64,000 nt of DNA from Andrena cerasifolii (Eukaryota; Arthropoda; Insecta; Hymenoptera; Andrenidae). Below are positions 10,916 to 21,032 of this stretch, in pieces; the first letter of the stretch is position 1; the number at the start of each line of letters is the position of its first letter. The notes below the pieces were generated by a model. That model had not been told where the DNA came from. It did no database searches and was given only the letters and a program-made list of their open reading frames with translations. The stretch lies in NCBI RefSeq assembly GCF_050908995.1, contig NC_135124.1, positions 1,550,001-1,614,000 on the forward strand, read 5' to 3'. A program made the position numbers and the translations under genes.

Positions 10916-11979
10916 CAGTAACGTCAGATCCCCCCGTGGGTTTTCGCCCACGAGCGGTACCCCCCCACTCTATGACCAAGCGTGCTTTTTACCCCCTCGT
11001 AGCGCCTGTACCGCAACAAAGCATACCCCGTCCCCCTCCTCTATCCGTGTGCCGTACGCGCGGCCTGGCCCCCGGCGCCTCGCTTTCCGCCGAGAAAATT
11101 CATTTCACCGAGGTTTCAAATCCCGATGCGAAGATTCTATTATTTTTCATTAATTTCTCTTTCTATATTCTCCGTAGAATAAAAACTTGAAAATTATTAA
11201 TTTACAAAGCATTTTCGCAGCTGGCTAATGACGATGTTGGCCCCTTCTCCCTTTTTTATACATAAACAGAGATTTAATATTATACATAATTAAGATTTAT
11301 TTCTGTTTATGTATAAAAAAGGCAGAAGAGCAACATCGTACATTAGCCAGCTGCGAAAATGCTTTGTAAATTAATAATTTTCAAGTTTTTATTCTACGGA
11401 GAATATAGAAAGAGAAATTAATGAAAAAGGTAGACTCTTCGCACCGGGATTTGGACCTCGGATTTTCTGTTTACGACCCAAGCTCTAGGATTTCACTGAA
11501 ATAAATTCTAGGCAGAGAGCGCCGGCCAGGCAGCGCGTACGGCACACGGACAGAAAGTAAGGGAAGGCTTGTAGTGGTGCGGTACAAGCCAGAAGGGAAT
11601 CGCATCTTTAGCAGCAAATCAAGCTTGGAAAATGCTTTGTAAATTAACAATTTTCAAGTCTTTAGTCTCCTGAGAATATAGAAAGATAAATTAGAGAATA
11701 ATTAAAGAAAAAAAAGTAGAATATCCGCACCGGGATTTGAACTCGGGAGTTTTTGCTTGTGACCCAAGCGCTTCGATGTCGGTAAAACGAATTCTCGCCG
11801 GAGAGCGCCGGCCAGGCAGCGCGTACGGCACACGGATAGAGGGACGAGTATGCTTGTGTGGTGCGGTACAGGCGCTAGGAGGGGGTACGCTTGTTCGTAG
11901 AATGGGGGTACGCTTGGTCATAGATGCTACCCCCACGTGTAGCATCCGTGGGCGAAAACCCACGGCTCTGGCATCACTG
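10916..11979. mobile_element. hAT-like element inserted in LTR (1064 bp)
   Basis: The TSD TATAGCCC is present at 10908-10915 and 11980-11987. Termini CAGTAACGTCAG and CTGGCATCACTG are inverted copies, followed by GTGGGTTTTCGCCCACG at both ends. Inside, a long inverted repeat is centred near 11290. The right arm carries a tandem duplication of about 275 bases: 11356-11630 resembles 11631-11900. No transposase is present. The LTR it splits is contiguous in the related copy at 25944, which acts as an empty site. Confidence 0.93.
11425..11810 (-). repeat. tRNA-like (B-box) segments within the hAT-like element
   Basis: On the minus strand the text GAGTTCAAATCCCGGTGCGG (11720-11750) fits a tRNA T-arm / pol III B box. 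A diverged copy lies at about 11435-11460, and an inverse one at about 11120-11140. The anticodon and acceptor arms do not fold into a proper tRNA as far as I can see. This suggests that a tRNA-derived SINE head was captured by the element, not that a functional tRNA is present. Confidence 0.5.
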
Positions 11980-11987
11980 TATAGCCC

Positions 11988-12090
11988 TACTGATGAGTCT
12001 GGCTGACGGTTCTAAGGCGAAACCGCGCACGTCCTCCTCCTTCTCTTTTCTTCCTCGAACACAGTACTTCAAAAACACATTCGCTTATAC
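11988..12090 (+). mobile_element. LTR fragment, right part
   Basis: It continues the interrupted LTR: TACTGATGAGTCTGGCTGACGG matches 26140-26165, and ACACAGTACTTCAAAAA matches GCACAGTACTCCAAAAA near 26198. The similarity fades after about 12090, so the right end of this LTR is lost or diverged. Confidence 0.65.
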
Positions 12091-12405
12091 ACATCCTTAT
12101 TGGGAAACCAAGAATTTCGATACGCCAACTAAGTGACAGAAAATGGAACTACTGAGAGTAGGCCGAAATCCGTCGAATCCATAGGATTGATTATCAGTGT
12201 TTATATATAGACATGTTGTGAAAAACGAGTGTTTTTAAATTTTTTTGAACACTAAATTTTTACTTATTCGATTAATGAATACTTATTCGGAATGTTTAGT
12301 GGGATCCGAGTCTACTTTCAATAGTTTGCCAACTTACCACCACAGCGCTGAAATCTAAGCCACGCCTCCACTTGGTTTCCCAATATCCATGTACACATCC
12401 ACATT
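12090..12405. repeat. short inverted repeat TATTGGGAAACCAAG
   Basis: The text ACACATCC...TATTGGGAAACCAAG near 12090-12117 recurs inverted at 12371-12402. The arms are about 30 bases, with about 260 bases of AT-rich sequence between them. There is no coding signal. The remainder up to 12915 is AT-rich with nothing recognised. Confidence 0.45.
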
Positions 12406-12998
12406 CACCTTAATTAGCTCTTAGTTCTTAACTATCCTATTTACAATTATTTACAATATTTACATATTTTAGCCTTTTTTTCAGACTTGTGACACCCCAT
12501 ACGTGTTTCTTGTAAATCGCTTTTGTGTGCACTCCGTTTTTCAGAAAATTGACAGTTTTTAAGAGTCCATACAGTACTTTGCGTAAAAATCATCCGAATA
12601 TCTATTATTGTTTAAGCGGATATTCTAACGTAAACCTTTGAAAAAATTGATTTGTTTTGTAATTTCTTAAAGAACGTAGTTTCAAAAATATATTTGCGAA
12701 AGCCTATGCCTCAGCTCCTAAAATTGACAAAGCTATGATTATTTGAAGGCAACCGGCACACCGCTAAACCGAATACAAGTTTTGCCTGCACATCAACGGA
12801 AAAATTGCGAAGTATAGAAATTGATAATGTTGTAATCTCAAGTGAATTAGGCTATTGAATTTTGAATGTTGCTGCTGTTTTGTCAGCAGCATTTAATGTC
12901 TTATGTTATTTGTAAAGGCAGGCTCCCACTAGTGCAACGGTGCGCCGTGCACGACGTTTTTGTCCACTTGAACGGATGCTTGGCGCGCACGTCGAAGA

Positions 12999-13304
12999 GT
13001 GTGTTTCAATTCACGTATATTGCACATAGCTGCAGGCAATGGTGATTGGTGGTTCATACGGTGAGTGTATAGACTGCATAACCTGATTGGAGGATTCGAA
13101 TTCGAACAACTACGTATGCCCGCATTATGTGCATTGGCTGCCTATGGTTTGATTTTCTGTAATTGCTGCACGCATTATGCGCTAGAAGCTGGAGGATTCT
13201 AGGGAATTCTACGAATTAGGTTGTGCAGTCTATTCACTCACTGCATGAACCACCAATCACCATTGCCTGCAGTCTATGCGCAGTATGCGTGAATTGAAAC
13301 ACAC
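12999..13304. mobile_element. long-TIR MITE (about 306 bp)
   Basis: The termini GTGTGTTTCAATTCACG and its complement extend to arms of about 95 bases (GCAGGCAATGGTGATTGGTGG is in both). Flanks GTCGAAGA and CCGAAAAC resemble each other and correspond to a single GTCGAAGACAG at 4291-4300 in the uninserted paralog. That is consistent with a diverged 8- or 9-base target duplication. Long arms would suit a Mutator-like element, but this is not proven. Confidence 0.75.
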
Positions 13305-13336
13305 CCGAAAACAGTGAAATTTCCACTGTGGAAATA

Positions 13337-13748
13337 CAGTAATTCCCCGTTATGAGTCCGTTCTTTCCTCCCGTTAACAGTCCGGCGACTATCGCCACCA
13401 TTTCTTGGAAGTCTGCGGACGAGAGTGAGAGAACCCGACAACGAGCGAGAGGAAACGAAAGAGTCGACACAGACATTGGCCGCACGGAACCATGTCCGCA
13501 AGCCACTATGAACCTGTGATGCCAGATCGAGGACGGGTTCCGTCGAGAATTTCCCCCACCTCGCGCACACTACGCCGGAGCTGCGTGTCCGTGAGTTGGC
13601 TCCGAAGCGCCGAGCTCACGGACACGCTGCTTCGGCGTAGTATGCGCGAGGTGGGGGAAATTCTCGAGGGAACCCGTCCCCGATCTGGCATCACAGCTAT
13701 GAACCCGCCGCCAGCCCCGTTCGTCGGACTCGTAACAGGGGATTACTG
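13337..13748. mobile_element. TA-flanked pogo/mariner-like MITE (412 bp)
   Basis: TA at 13335-13336 and 13749-13750 flank CAGTAATTCCCCGTTATG and its complement (inverse CAGTAATCCCCTGTTACG). The 4-kb paralog runs GTGGAAATA straight into the following sequence, so the site is empty there. A CAG start with a TA target is typical of pogo/Tigger elements. It contains the nested 183-base element at 13514-13696. Confidence 0.88.
13514..13696. mobile_element. 183-bp hAT-like palindromic MITE nested in the TA element
   Basis: The 8-base TSD CTATGAAC lies at 13506-13513 and 13697-13704. The element is almost one complete palindrome: CTGTGATGCCAGATCG at the left and CGATCTGGCATCACAG at the right, with arms of about 85 bases. 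The frames through it on both strands encode nearly the same peptide because of this symmetry and are not genes. The ends resemble those of the 10916 element (GTGATGCCAGA). Confidence 0.93.
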
Positions 13749-14100
13749 TAATAGCGTCCTTTTCAACATCTTGCTTTCTTTATCTACGTAAAGCAAACGC
13801 CAGCGGTTGGGTCAGTAGCCGCAACAACGCCTTCAAACTTCATACTACTTGAGATGTTGAGTGGATTTACTACGTCGCGATCACCGATTGCTGGAAACTG
13901 TGTTTGAAATGAAATGAAGAAAGTTCTCTGCCGTGGCTTCCCTTCCACAGTTTCGCCATCACTTTTAACATCGCTCAGTCATTCGCTATCTCGGTGTCCT
14001 GTTTCTTTTTTTTTCACACGATATGAGATAGAGGGTAGTTACCATTGTGACCAATAGTGAAAATACGAACACTCTTTGTATAGATAGTGTGAAAAAAGGT

Positions 14101-15117
14101 GGGCCATATGAAGGAGATTAGGTATACATAGTATATATCATGGCCAATTGGATCACCATTCCTCCCAGACGCCAACTTTCTACTCCTGCACAGGAAATAT
14201 ACGCGTATCATTTCTTCTGATTAATTCGCATTTCTGAAATGGATAGGCAAGTATGGCCTGGTGTCCGTACTGAAAGTCTCGAAATACCTGGCTTATAGAG
14301 GATGTCATAAATGCTGTTACTTTATTGCATACTGAAACATCTGTTTTTAAGTAGCTACCTACATTTAGTTTAGCTGAAGGTACTAAATATGTTTCATGAC
14401 TTAAAAAATTATTAAAATTTGACTTCCGTACAACCACAAATGTCGAGATATTTCTCTGGCAATGCGATGGGAAACGAAATTACAATTAACACATTCACTG
14501 CTGTGGCGGTCACCGGTGGCTAATGCTTTGACAATAAGTAGGTACATAATGTCAATACGAGTATTTTCAAATAGTAAATACACCATTACACTATTAATTA
14601 TTTTACTTTTTGAGACGTATGAACTTTTTAAAATATATAGAAGTCACGGAAAAATGATATTTTTTACAACTATGATTGTCTTGCGAGATGAATCAAAGCA
14701 ATAACTTAATTGTTTATGAGAAATAGAATAATTTGAAATCGATAAAGATGGACAACTACAATTCAGTGTCACATATCTGCATATATAGTGTATTACAATT
14801 ATACAATATCTAAAAACAAGTATACCTATCGCAGCAGCATAATTGTTGATGTTTACAGTAATAATTACCATGTTATTGCTTGCTTTAATATACATATAAA
14901 CTAAATAATAGACCATAAATACACATATGCAAGTGATATGTAGGAGTAAAAAGTACATTGATAAAGTGTGAAGCAGTATTGCATGTTCAGATTCCTATTC
15001 GGTAGAATCCGAAATTTGATCACTCCGAATATTTGAAGAAATTATTCGAATTCTCTGGTATTCGAATATTTGAATATTTAGGTTATTTGAATATTCGTTA
15101 CAGACTTAGTATGGGGA
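14101..15117. other. AT-rich sequence, nothing recognised
   Basis: Frames of 61 to 104 codons on either strand lack any recognised motif, and their composition is what AT-rich non-coding DNA gives. No inverted repeat or TSD was found. Confidence 0.45.
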
Positions 15118-15430
15118 ACGCGTTCAACTATCCGTAGAACAAATTGGGGGGGGGGAGGCAGGATGAATCCCCGTTAGGGCTACGTGTACGCAGTTAAAAA
15201 AAATAGTTTGTAAAAAAAAATTAACTATAATTTTTTATTAATATTTCGGAAACGAATAAACACCCGAAGCTATAATTTTAAATTTTAAATCGCAAATCTC
15301 GTGTCGATCGGCCACTGGGGCCATTCGGAAGAATATCCAAATTATCCTTCAATATTAATATCAAACTTATTTCATCAATATCCGAGTATTCACGCCAAAA
15401 ACCGCGGTTTGTGTCCCCGACACAACCTAC
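15118..15430 (-). repeat. inverted partial paralog of 4659-5275
   Basis: Read on the minus strand it gives AATCGGGTAGGTTGTGTCGG, GGTTTTTGGCGTGAATACTC and GCGTACACGTAGCCCTAACG, colinear with the 4-kb element. It has no insertion at the TTAA where the 280-base MITE sits at 4879-5158. Confidence 0.8.
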
Positions 15431-15860
15431 CCGATTTTTTTTTTAAGCAGAATCGAAAATAATGATTGTTTGACGTGAGAGGATAAGGAATACGCAAATT
15501 TCCTTTTGTTAATATTGTGCAGACGAAAATGTAAAGTAACAGGAAATGATCGAACAGTGATCGTAGTTCGTTATTGTGATAAAAATCCCTAATTCAATGC
15601 CGACCAACACTGTTGCCGACAATGAATATGACTGTTTAAAAATTCCTAAGAAAAATGTATGTACGGAAATTTGGAGAATTATCGCCGGAAATTAGCCATA
15701 GCCTGTGTTAAATTTAAAACCTAATATACACCCATAAAGTAACTAAAACTCGAAAACCAGCAGCTTGAAAACCTGTGTCACTAGGTCACTGAACCGAACC
15801 TGGTCATTGACGGACGCGCCCAGTGCACAGCTGGTCCCAGGTATATGACACCACCCAAAG
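15431..15860. other. spacer, nothing recognised
   Basis: About 430 bases of moderately AT-rich sequence without repeats, motifs or frames that I can assign. Confidence 0.45.
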
Positions 15861-15864
15861 TTAA

Positions 15865-17365
15865 GGCGAATGTTCTAATTTCCGTTTATTTAAGAGGTTA
15901 CTCCTCATAAAGAAGGTGTACAAAATTTGTTTGTGATCAAAATTTGCAGAGTAATTGATTCATTCCTTAGTAATAAATCAACCAGTCGAAAACTATTTAA
16001 GAAAGATATTTCAAGAAGTTTAACTATTAGTAATTTGTAATTAAATATAATGCTCACGAAAAATAGCGATATACGTATTTCTACTCACCATTTCTACCAA
16101 TTTTTTTTTTTGTTTTATAACACAACAGTAAAGCATAAAATAATGATAAGCAAAAAATAAAATGCCTGCGAATAGAAATAGAGATTACAGCATATATTGA
16201 ATTGTGAGGTTATGTTACTAAAATTTTGGTGAGTAGAAATGCGGACATGACGGTGATTCACTTGACTCTAAACCTAATCATTTGCTTTCTACTTACAAAA
16301 ATTAAAAATATGTGACGTAGTGACGTCACGCGTCGTGCAAGCGCGCTCCGTACACGCGATAGGCATAGTGCGCGTCGCGGCCGCTAGGCGGCCGCTGGCC
16401 CCGCGGTCGGCTCGCTGGCGAAAATAAACGACGGTACGTGTATAAAGGCCGCCGCGAGCACAATCGAGGCTCTCCGTCCCGTGCAACCAGCAGCCTAACC
16501 AGCTACTTGACCGTACGGCCGAGAGCCTTTTTGGACTCCTGAAGTGTGCCAGAATCGGCCATCGCCATTACTGCGCCGTTACTGCGCCGTTACTGCGCCG
16601 TTACCAGCTTCTTCCCGATACAGACCGAGAGTAATCTTGCGTCGTCCACCAACGCCTCCGTGAAACCTCTGCAGTGCTAAACTCAGAGACCACATTGCAC
16701 CAGGCCGTCTCCTTACAATTCCCAATTGGGTGCGCCGAAATCTACCACTCCAAGGGCGGCAGTTGCTCTCCTCCGCTATTCGTAGTTCCCCCAGACCTCG
16801 CCGAAACCACCGTCGCCGAGGCATCGCCGGAACGCCCGATACCACCGACCCGACCGAGCTCGGTAGCGTCTCCGTGACCCGCGATAAATATATGGGACCT
16901 ATACCGACAACGATACAATAAAAGGATTTTTACCCGCAATACCACCTCTTATTCATTCGACGGACCCTGACACCCGACTGAGTCGGCACTTCTCCGTCCC
17001 ACCGATAACCGTCTCGCAACCGGAGACGGTTACAAATAGTAAAAAAATCTACATCCAGAGCACAATACGGTATCTGTTTTTGTTATTAATTACTACAAAA
17101 ACTATTTTCTGCACAATTATCGCATGCCAATAGTGACGCTGTTCCTTAGCACAACCAGCTAGAACACGGTCGAAAAATCATGAGTCTCTCATTTTAAAAG
17201 TTTTTCGTTGCTTATGCTGCACTTTGATTAGCCCCAAACTCGTGCAACACTCGCGTAAATGTTCAAATACAATCAAATCAAATGTACAAACGTAATACTT
17301 ATAATAATGAGAAAAATACGATATGAGCAGACATGGGGACATGAGCAGAAATTGGGACCTTCGCC
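15865..17365. mobile_element. TTAA-family element, copy B, split by a solo LTR
   Basis: TTAA at 15861-15864 and 17366-17369 flank GGCGAATGTTC and GGGACCTTCGCC. Excluding the LTR insertion, the element is about 770 bases. It aligns along its length with copy C at 55241-56104. No coding sequence is present. The TTAA duplication implies piggyBac-type mobilisation. Confidence 0.88.
16311..17034 (+). mobile_element. solo LTR (724 bp) inside the TTAA element
   Basis: It starts TGTGACGTAGTGACG, ends GGAGACGGTTACA, and is flanked by AATA at 16307-16310 and 17035-17038. It is much more GC-rich than its surroundings. A TATA-like GTGTATAAAGG lies near 16439 and an AATAAA near 16918, giving the promoter and polyadenylation layout of an LTR on the plus strand. 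A triplet tandem (ATTACTGCGCCGTT units) lies near 16565-16605. Copy C has no insertion at the matching position. The size and 4-base TSD fit a gypsy- or Pao-type LTR. Internal sequence was lost, presumably by LTR recombination. Confidence 0.93.
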
Positions 17366-17369
17366 TTAA

Positions 17370-17830
17370 TGGTCGTAACGTCAATTACGTCCGGGTTAAT
17401 GTATCGAATATTCACTTCACTGCACGTCTACTAACACTTATCATTTAATTTATTTTTCATGGAACGCGTTGTTCCTACGATATAAAAATTGGTGGAAATG
17501 AATTTTCACTTGGCGTTCGTAGCCGTGACTACAGCCGTGCAAATGATCGTTGTTTTGGGCATAAACCCAAAACATCGCATAATACAAAATATTTCTCTGA
17601 CGCGATTGCTAACTGACTGACAGGATTTTTTCCAAGGAGCTTCCTCTATCCCCAAGTAGTTTCTCTCGTTCCATTATGAGTTAACTCCCACCACGGTAAC
17701 AGGCATTAGGTAAAAAGAAGCCGGCACATTTTCGAAACACACGTGCCCTGTAGGAGCGCAACGAACGGACTATCGCACTTTTACAAAAGTCCGCGTTCCG
17801 TTATTTTACTGCCAATGTACTCATTGTTTC
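17370..17830. other. spacer with no recognised feature
   Basis: I saw no frame, repeat or boundary here. It may include the diverged R/U5 part of the adjoining LTR, but I could not align it. Confidence 0.4.
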
Positions 17831-17834
17831 GAGA

Positions 17835-18220
17835 TAGGCAGTAGACGTCACGTGTTTCGGTTCGAAAGAGATCGAAGAAAAGAGTTCTCGATGACTAACA
17901 GGAGAATGTTATTGGTGGTTGCTATTGCGAGTGTGAGGAAATAGGTACTGGGATTGGTTACTGCGAGGGTAGAAGTGGCTTTACTGGAGGAAGTTACTTT
18001 CTATATTTGAAGCGATTTCGGTTAGAAGAAGGGCCTTGAGGCCCACGGCCTAATCTGCATGTTTCCGGCTAAGGCACGTACGCCTGAAAAGGTGTAAGGG
18101 TCCAAGTGGGTGACGATAACCAAACATGGTGTAAGGGAAAGTCGCGCGGAAAGTGACTAACGGTCGAAATGGGTGACAATGTTTAGATATACACGTTGCA
18201 AAGGCTCAGGGTATCTAATA
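17835..18220 (-). mobile_element. gypsy-group LTR fragment (probable 3' LTR)
   Basis: The run from CTAACAGGAGAATG to GTATCTAATA aligns with the LTR at 37470-37825, including GAAGAAGGGCCTTGAGGCCCACG and GGCACGTACGCCTGAAAAGG. Divergence looks substantial. Only one copy of the ACTGGGATTGGTTA unit is present, where the other LTR has two. The purine tract directly to the right (on the minus strand) fits a 3' LTR of a minus-strand element. The left part of the LTR is not recognisable. Confidence 0.72.
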
Positions 18221-18236
18221 CCTCCCCCCTTAAGAT
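18221..18236 (-). promoter_or_regulatory. polypurine tract next to the 3' LTR
   Basis: On the minus strand the sequence reads AATCTTAAGGGGGGAGG and ends at the LTR border. A purine run at exactly this place is where plus-strand DNA synthesis of an LTR retrotransposon is primed. Confidence 0.65.
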
Positions 18237-18906
18237 TAATTTACGGTTCTTTAAAAGTAAATTAATTAGATTCTATGTTATATCGATCGTACAATTTTGA
18301 AGTAATACAAGTCGCAATGTTGTTCAGAATAGTTAAAAATCGCTTTTTAAGACTATGTGATTAAAATTTGCACAATGATTACGAAGGTATAGGCTGAAAC
18401 AAGACTTAATAATCAATAGTCTGCGTATGAAATAGATAAAGAACGCAGGCATACACTCAAAAGTATTTGCTTATATATAAACAAGAGTAAATATCATTGA
18501 ATATCATTGAACTAAAGAAATTAAAGATAATAATTAATATTATATACACTTATTTTTATGCTTATGACTACTTTGTAGACTATAGATCACGGTAACAATA
18601 CTAAACACGATAAGAACCTATATTGTATTGTAAGGTAGAAGTTATACTTTTAAATAAAGAATTATTACTTTTAAATAAAGAAGAATATAAAAATATATAT
18701 ATTTTCTACGGTTTTTTTAAACGAAAAGTCATGCTTAACTGCGCTAACATTCGTGTTATTCAAACCGCTATGAGATTAATCCATGTTTACGCAAGGAGCA
18801 ATGGATGTTGCTCTTCTCAACCCATCTATTACAATGGGTCTGGTTGGAAAGTCATTTTCGTTGCGTTCTTTGGTGTTGTGAATCAATTGTGGTTCGAACG
18901 CTCTTC
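18237..18906. other. AT-rich sequence left of the Copia insertion
   Basis: No env or other protein similarity is visible. A 17-base unit TACTTTTAAATAAAGAA is repeated at about 18647 and 18666. The plus-strand frame from 18623 has no recognisable motif. Confidence 0.4.
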
Positions 18907-18911
18907 CTTCC

Positions 18912-19101
18912 TGTCGGTTATATTATTGGTGTTTTTTAAGTATATATAGAAAAAGATTACAAGATAGAAAGTTACACTTTAATAAATAGACGTGAGCGTC
19001 TTGTACTCTGACTCTAAGGACTCCACTGGAGCGGTAAGTCAATGCGCCTTATCGGTCCCGGGCATAGCAGCGCCATCCAGTGACAGATTACATATTCTAC
19101 A
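18912..19101 (-). mobile_element. Copia 3' LTR (190 bp)
   Basis: It matches the 5' LTR across GAAAGATTACAAGATAGAAAG, ACACTTTAATAAATAGACG and GATTACATATTC. The right border (minus-strand start TGTAGAATATG) is preceded on the minus strand by the purine tract AGTGGGAG at 19102-19109, the usual Copia-type primer for plus-strand synthesis. Confidence 0.88.
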
Positions 19102-19235
19102 CTCCCACTAAGCGATCACCGGATGACGGCGTCGGGGAACCAGGCCCGATGGGCGCAATCACTTCCACTGCTTTGAGAATACAGTAAAATCGATCACATG
19201 GGAGTGTCTTGGTGAAACTATCGGCTATTTGTTTT

Positions 19236-19583
19236 TTAGTGTTTACATATTTGACGTCTATTAGTCCGTCTGCATATTTTTCCTGAATATAATGGTACCG
19301 TCAAAATGTCAATACGTGTCGTCCGCCTGTAATACCTCGGATTACGAATTAGCTTCATGGCACTCTGGTTGTCGATATGTAGAATTATTGGACCCTTCAC
19401 TTCTTGATCGATGTCCTCAAGGAGTTGACGCAGCCAGATAACCTCTGCCGCTGCCGTACATGCAGCAATATACTCTGCTTCAGTCGTCGAGAGTGAGACT
19501 GAGTTTTGCCGATGATTCGACCAGAAGACTGGCCCTTCCTGCATCTTGAACACGTACCTAGTAGTAGACCGTCTCGTGTCCAA
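19236..19583 (-). pseudogene. Copia RNase H remnant
   Basis: The frame contains SLSTTEAEYIA and HIDNQSAMKL, the conserved blocks of the RNase H domain that ends Copia polyproteins and degrades the RNA strand during reverse transcription. The segment after NPRYYRRTTRID is shifted out of the expected phase, and the C-terminal part is scrambled. The preceding block (GYAGD.. region) lies in another frame at about 19585-19657. It is part of the dead Copia polyprotein. Confidence 0.88.
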
Positions 19584-19640
19584 GTCGCCAGCATAGTCAG
19601 AGTCAGAGAAACCCGTGGGTTCAAAGCGGCCGGTGGTTCT

Positions 19641-20177
19641 TCAGTACTGGATACCATAGTGCTCTGTTTTTATCAAGAACCTGATGATTCGCATTACAGC
19701 GTTCCAATGTGGTGTGCCATGATCCTCCAAATACTTGCTAACCGTTCCCACCGCGTACGCTATGTCTGGAAGACTTACGATTGCAGCGAACAGCAGTAAG
19801 CCGGCCGCCTCGCGATACGGTACTGCCTCTTCTCGTGTCTCTCCCTCCAGTCTCGATTTTAGATGAGCATTTGAATCTGCAGGAACTGAGTTCGATTTGC
19901 CATCTTCCAGACTAAATCGCGTAATTATTCGACGAATATAGTGGTGTTGGTGAAGGGACATGGACCCCTTGGTTCGATCATATTCGATTTCCATTCCGAT
20001 AAAACACTCGGGTTCGCCAGTGGTGACTTCGAAGGTCTTCATCAGTTCGTCACGAATTACGGCTAAGGCTTCTTTATTTTCGGCAAACAGAAGACCGTCA
20101 CCGACGTACAGAGCAAGCCAGATTTTAGTCCCGTTCACACTGTTGCGGTAGACACACTCGTCTGCCTTGCCTTGCAC
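19641..20177 (-). pseudogene. Copia reverse transcriptase, C-terminal part
   Basis: The 178-codon frame covers the second half of the Copia-type reverse transcriptase. The block LALYVGDGLLFAENK contains the catalytic motif, which reads YVGD where the family has YVDD. One of the two metal-binding aspartates is therefore replaced by glycine (codon near 20100). Further conserved blocks follow: CFIGMEIE, MSLHQHHYI, YREAAGLLLF, PDIAYAVG and HWNAVMRIIRFL. It is continuous with the fragment at 20232-21032, separated by a frameshift of a few dozen bases. Confidence 0.92.
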
Positions 20178-20231
20178 AAGTCTAAAGTTTTCAAGAAACC
20201 TGCTGAAGCGATGGTTCCAGCAGCGCTTGCT

Positions 20232-21032
20232 TCAAACCGTATAACGATTTCTTGAGCTTGCAGACCAGATTTTCATCCTTGACCAGATCTCCTCCTCCAA
20301 CTCCCCGTGAAGGAGGGCGGTTTTTACATCGAATTGCATGATCTCATAGTCATGCTGCACTGCTCTTTTTTCCAGTAGGACATGAATCGAATCGTATCGT
20401 GCTGTGGGAGAGTAGGTATCTTTGTAGTCTATACCCTCTGTCTGTGCATAACCTTTTGCATATAGTCGCGACTTGTATTGAGCTATTTCTACATGTCGCG
20501 AGTATTTTATTTTAAATATCCACTTCGATTTTATGACACTTCTTTCAGGCGGCGGCAATACGAAGTCCCAGGTCTCATTTTTCTCCAGAGCTGTAAGCTC
20601 TTCTTCTATTGCAGCGGACCAGTGATCTGCTTTTGGGCTGGCCATCGCCTCCTCGATGGTTATCGGTACTTGAACTTCACAGAAGTTCGCCTCAAAACGA
20701 TCTGGTGGTTTGACGGTGATTCTAGAGCGAAGTTGACGTTGATTGGTCTTGGCAAACGGGCCACGAAGGTCGGACTTTGGTTCCTTTTCGCGGTTGTCCA
20801 GGGGTTGAGCCTCTTTGTCAGAGTGGAAAGCGTCCAACTGTACAGACACCTGATTCTTGCGTGGATTAGGATTACTTACTTCTTCGTTGAAGATTACATT
20901 TCGTGATACCTTGATTTTTCTAGTTACGGGATCCAGTAGTCGATAGTTGCTGCTGTTCCCGTCGTAGCCAACTAGGACATATTTCTTGCTCTTGGGTGCG
21001 AGCTTGTTTCGCAATTCTTTGGGAACGCTCAC
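20232..21032 (-). pseudogene. Copia integrase C-terminal tail and reverse transcriptase N-terminal part
   Basis: The 266-codon frame begins in the integrase C-terminal region (PKSKKYVLVGYDGNSSNYRLLDP is the conserved strand-rich block). It then passes a low-complexity linker and enters reverse transcriptase: EAMASPKADHWSAAIEEE, NETWDFVLPP, KSKWIFKIK, YKSRLYAKGYAQ, DYKDTYSPTAR and FDVKTALLHGELEEEI. The last block keeps the first catalytic aspartate. The frame is lost near 20235. It is the longest intact stretch of the Copia polyprotein here. Confidence 0.93.

Larger units (their letters stand above)
12920..14100. mobile_element. paralog of the 4156 element, carrying three insertions
   Basis: The left end GGCTCCCACTAGTGCAACGG and the later blocks (CTTGCTTTCTTTATCTACGT, GCTATCTCGGTGTCCTGTTT, ACCATTGTGACCAATAGTGA) run colinear with 4160-4650. 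The 4-kb copy lacks the insertions at 12999-13304, 13337-13748 and, nested in the latter, 13514-13696. It is therefore the empty-site reference. Confidence 0.8.

Noticed and set aside
11720..11750. Functional tRNA gene on the minus strand
   Set aside because: Only the B-box/T-arm is convincing. No matching acceptor stem or anticodon arm could be paired, and the copy is duplicated inside a transposon.
10882..12006. Overlapping proline/arginine-rich frames of about 90-100 codons
   Set aside because: They lie in GC-rich inverted arms of a hAT-like element, run in several phases at once, and carry no domain.
13234..13791. Frames on both strands with nearly the same peptide (SRISPTSR...RRS)
   Set aside because: They are produced by the near-complete palindrome of the 183-bp MITE.
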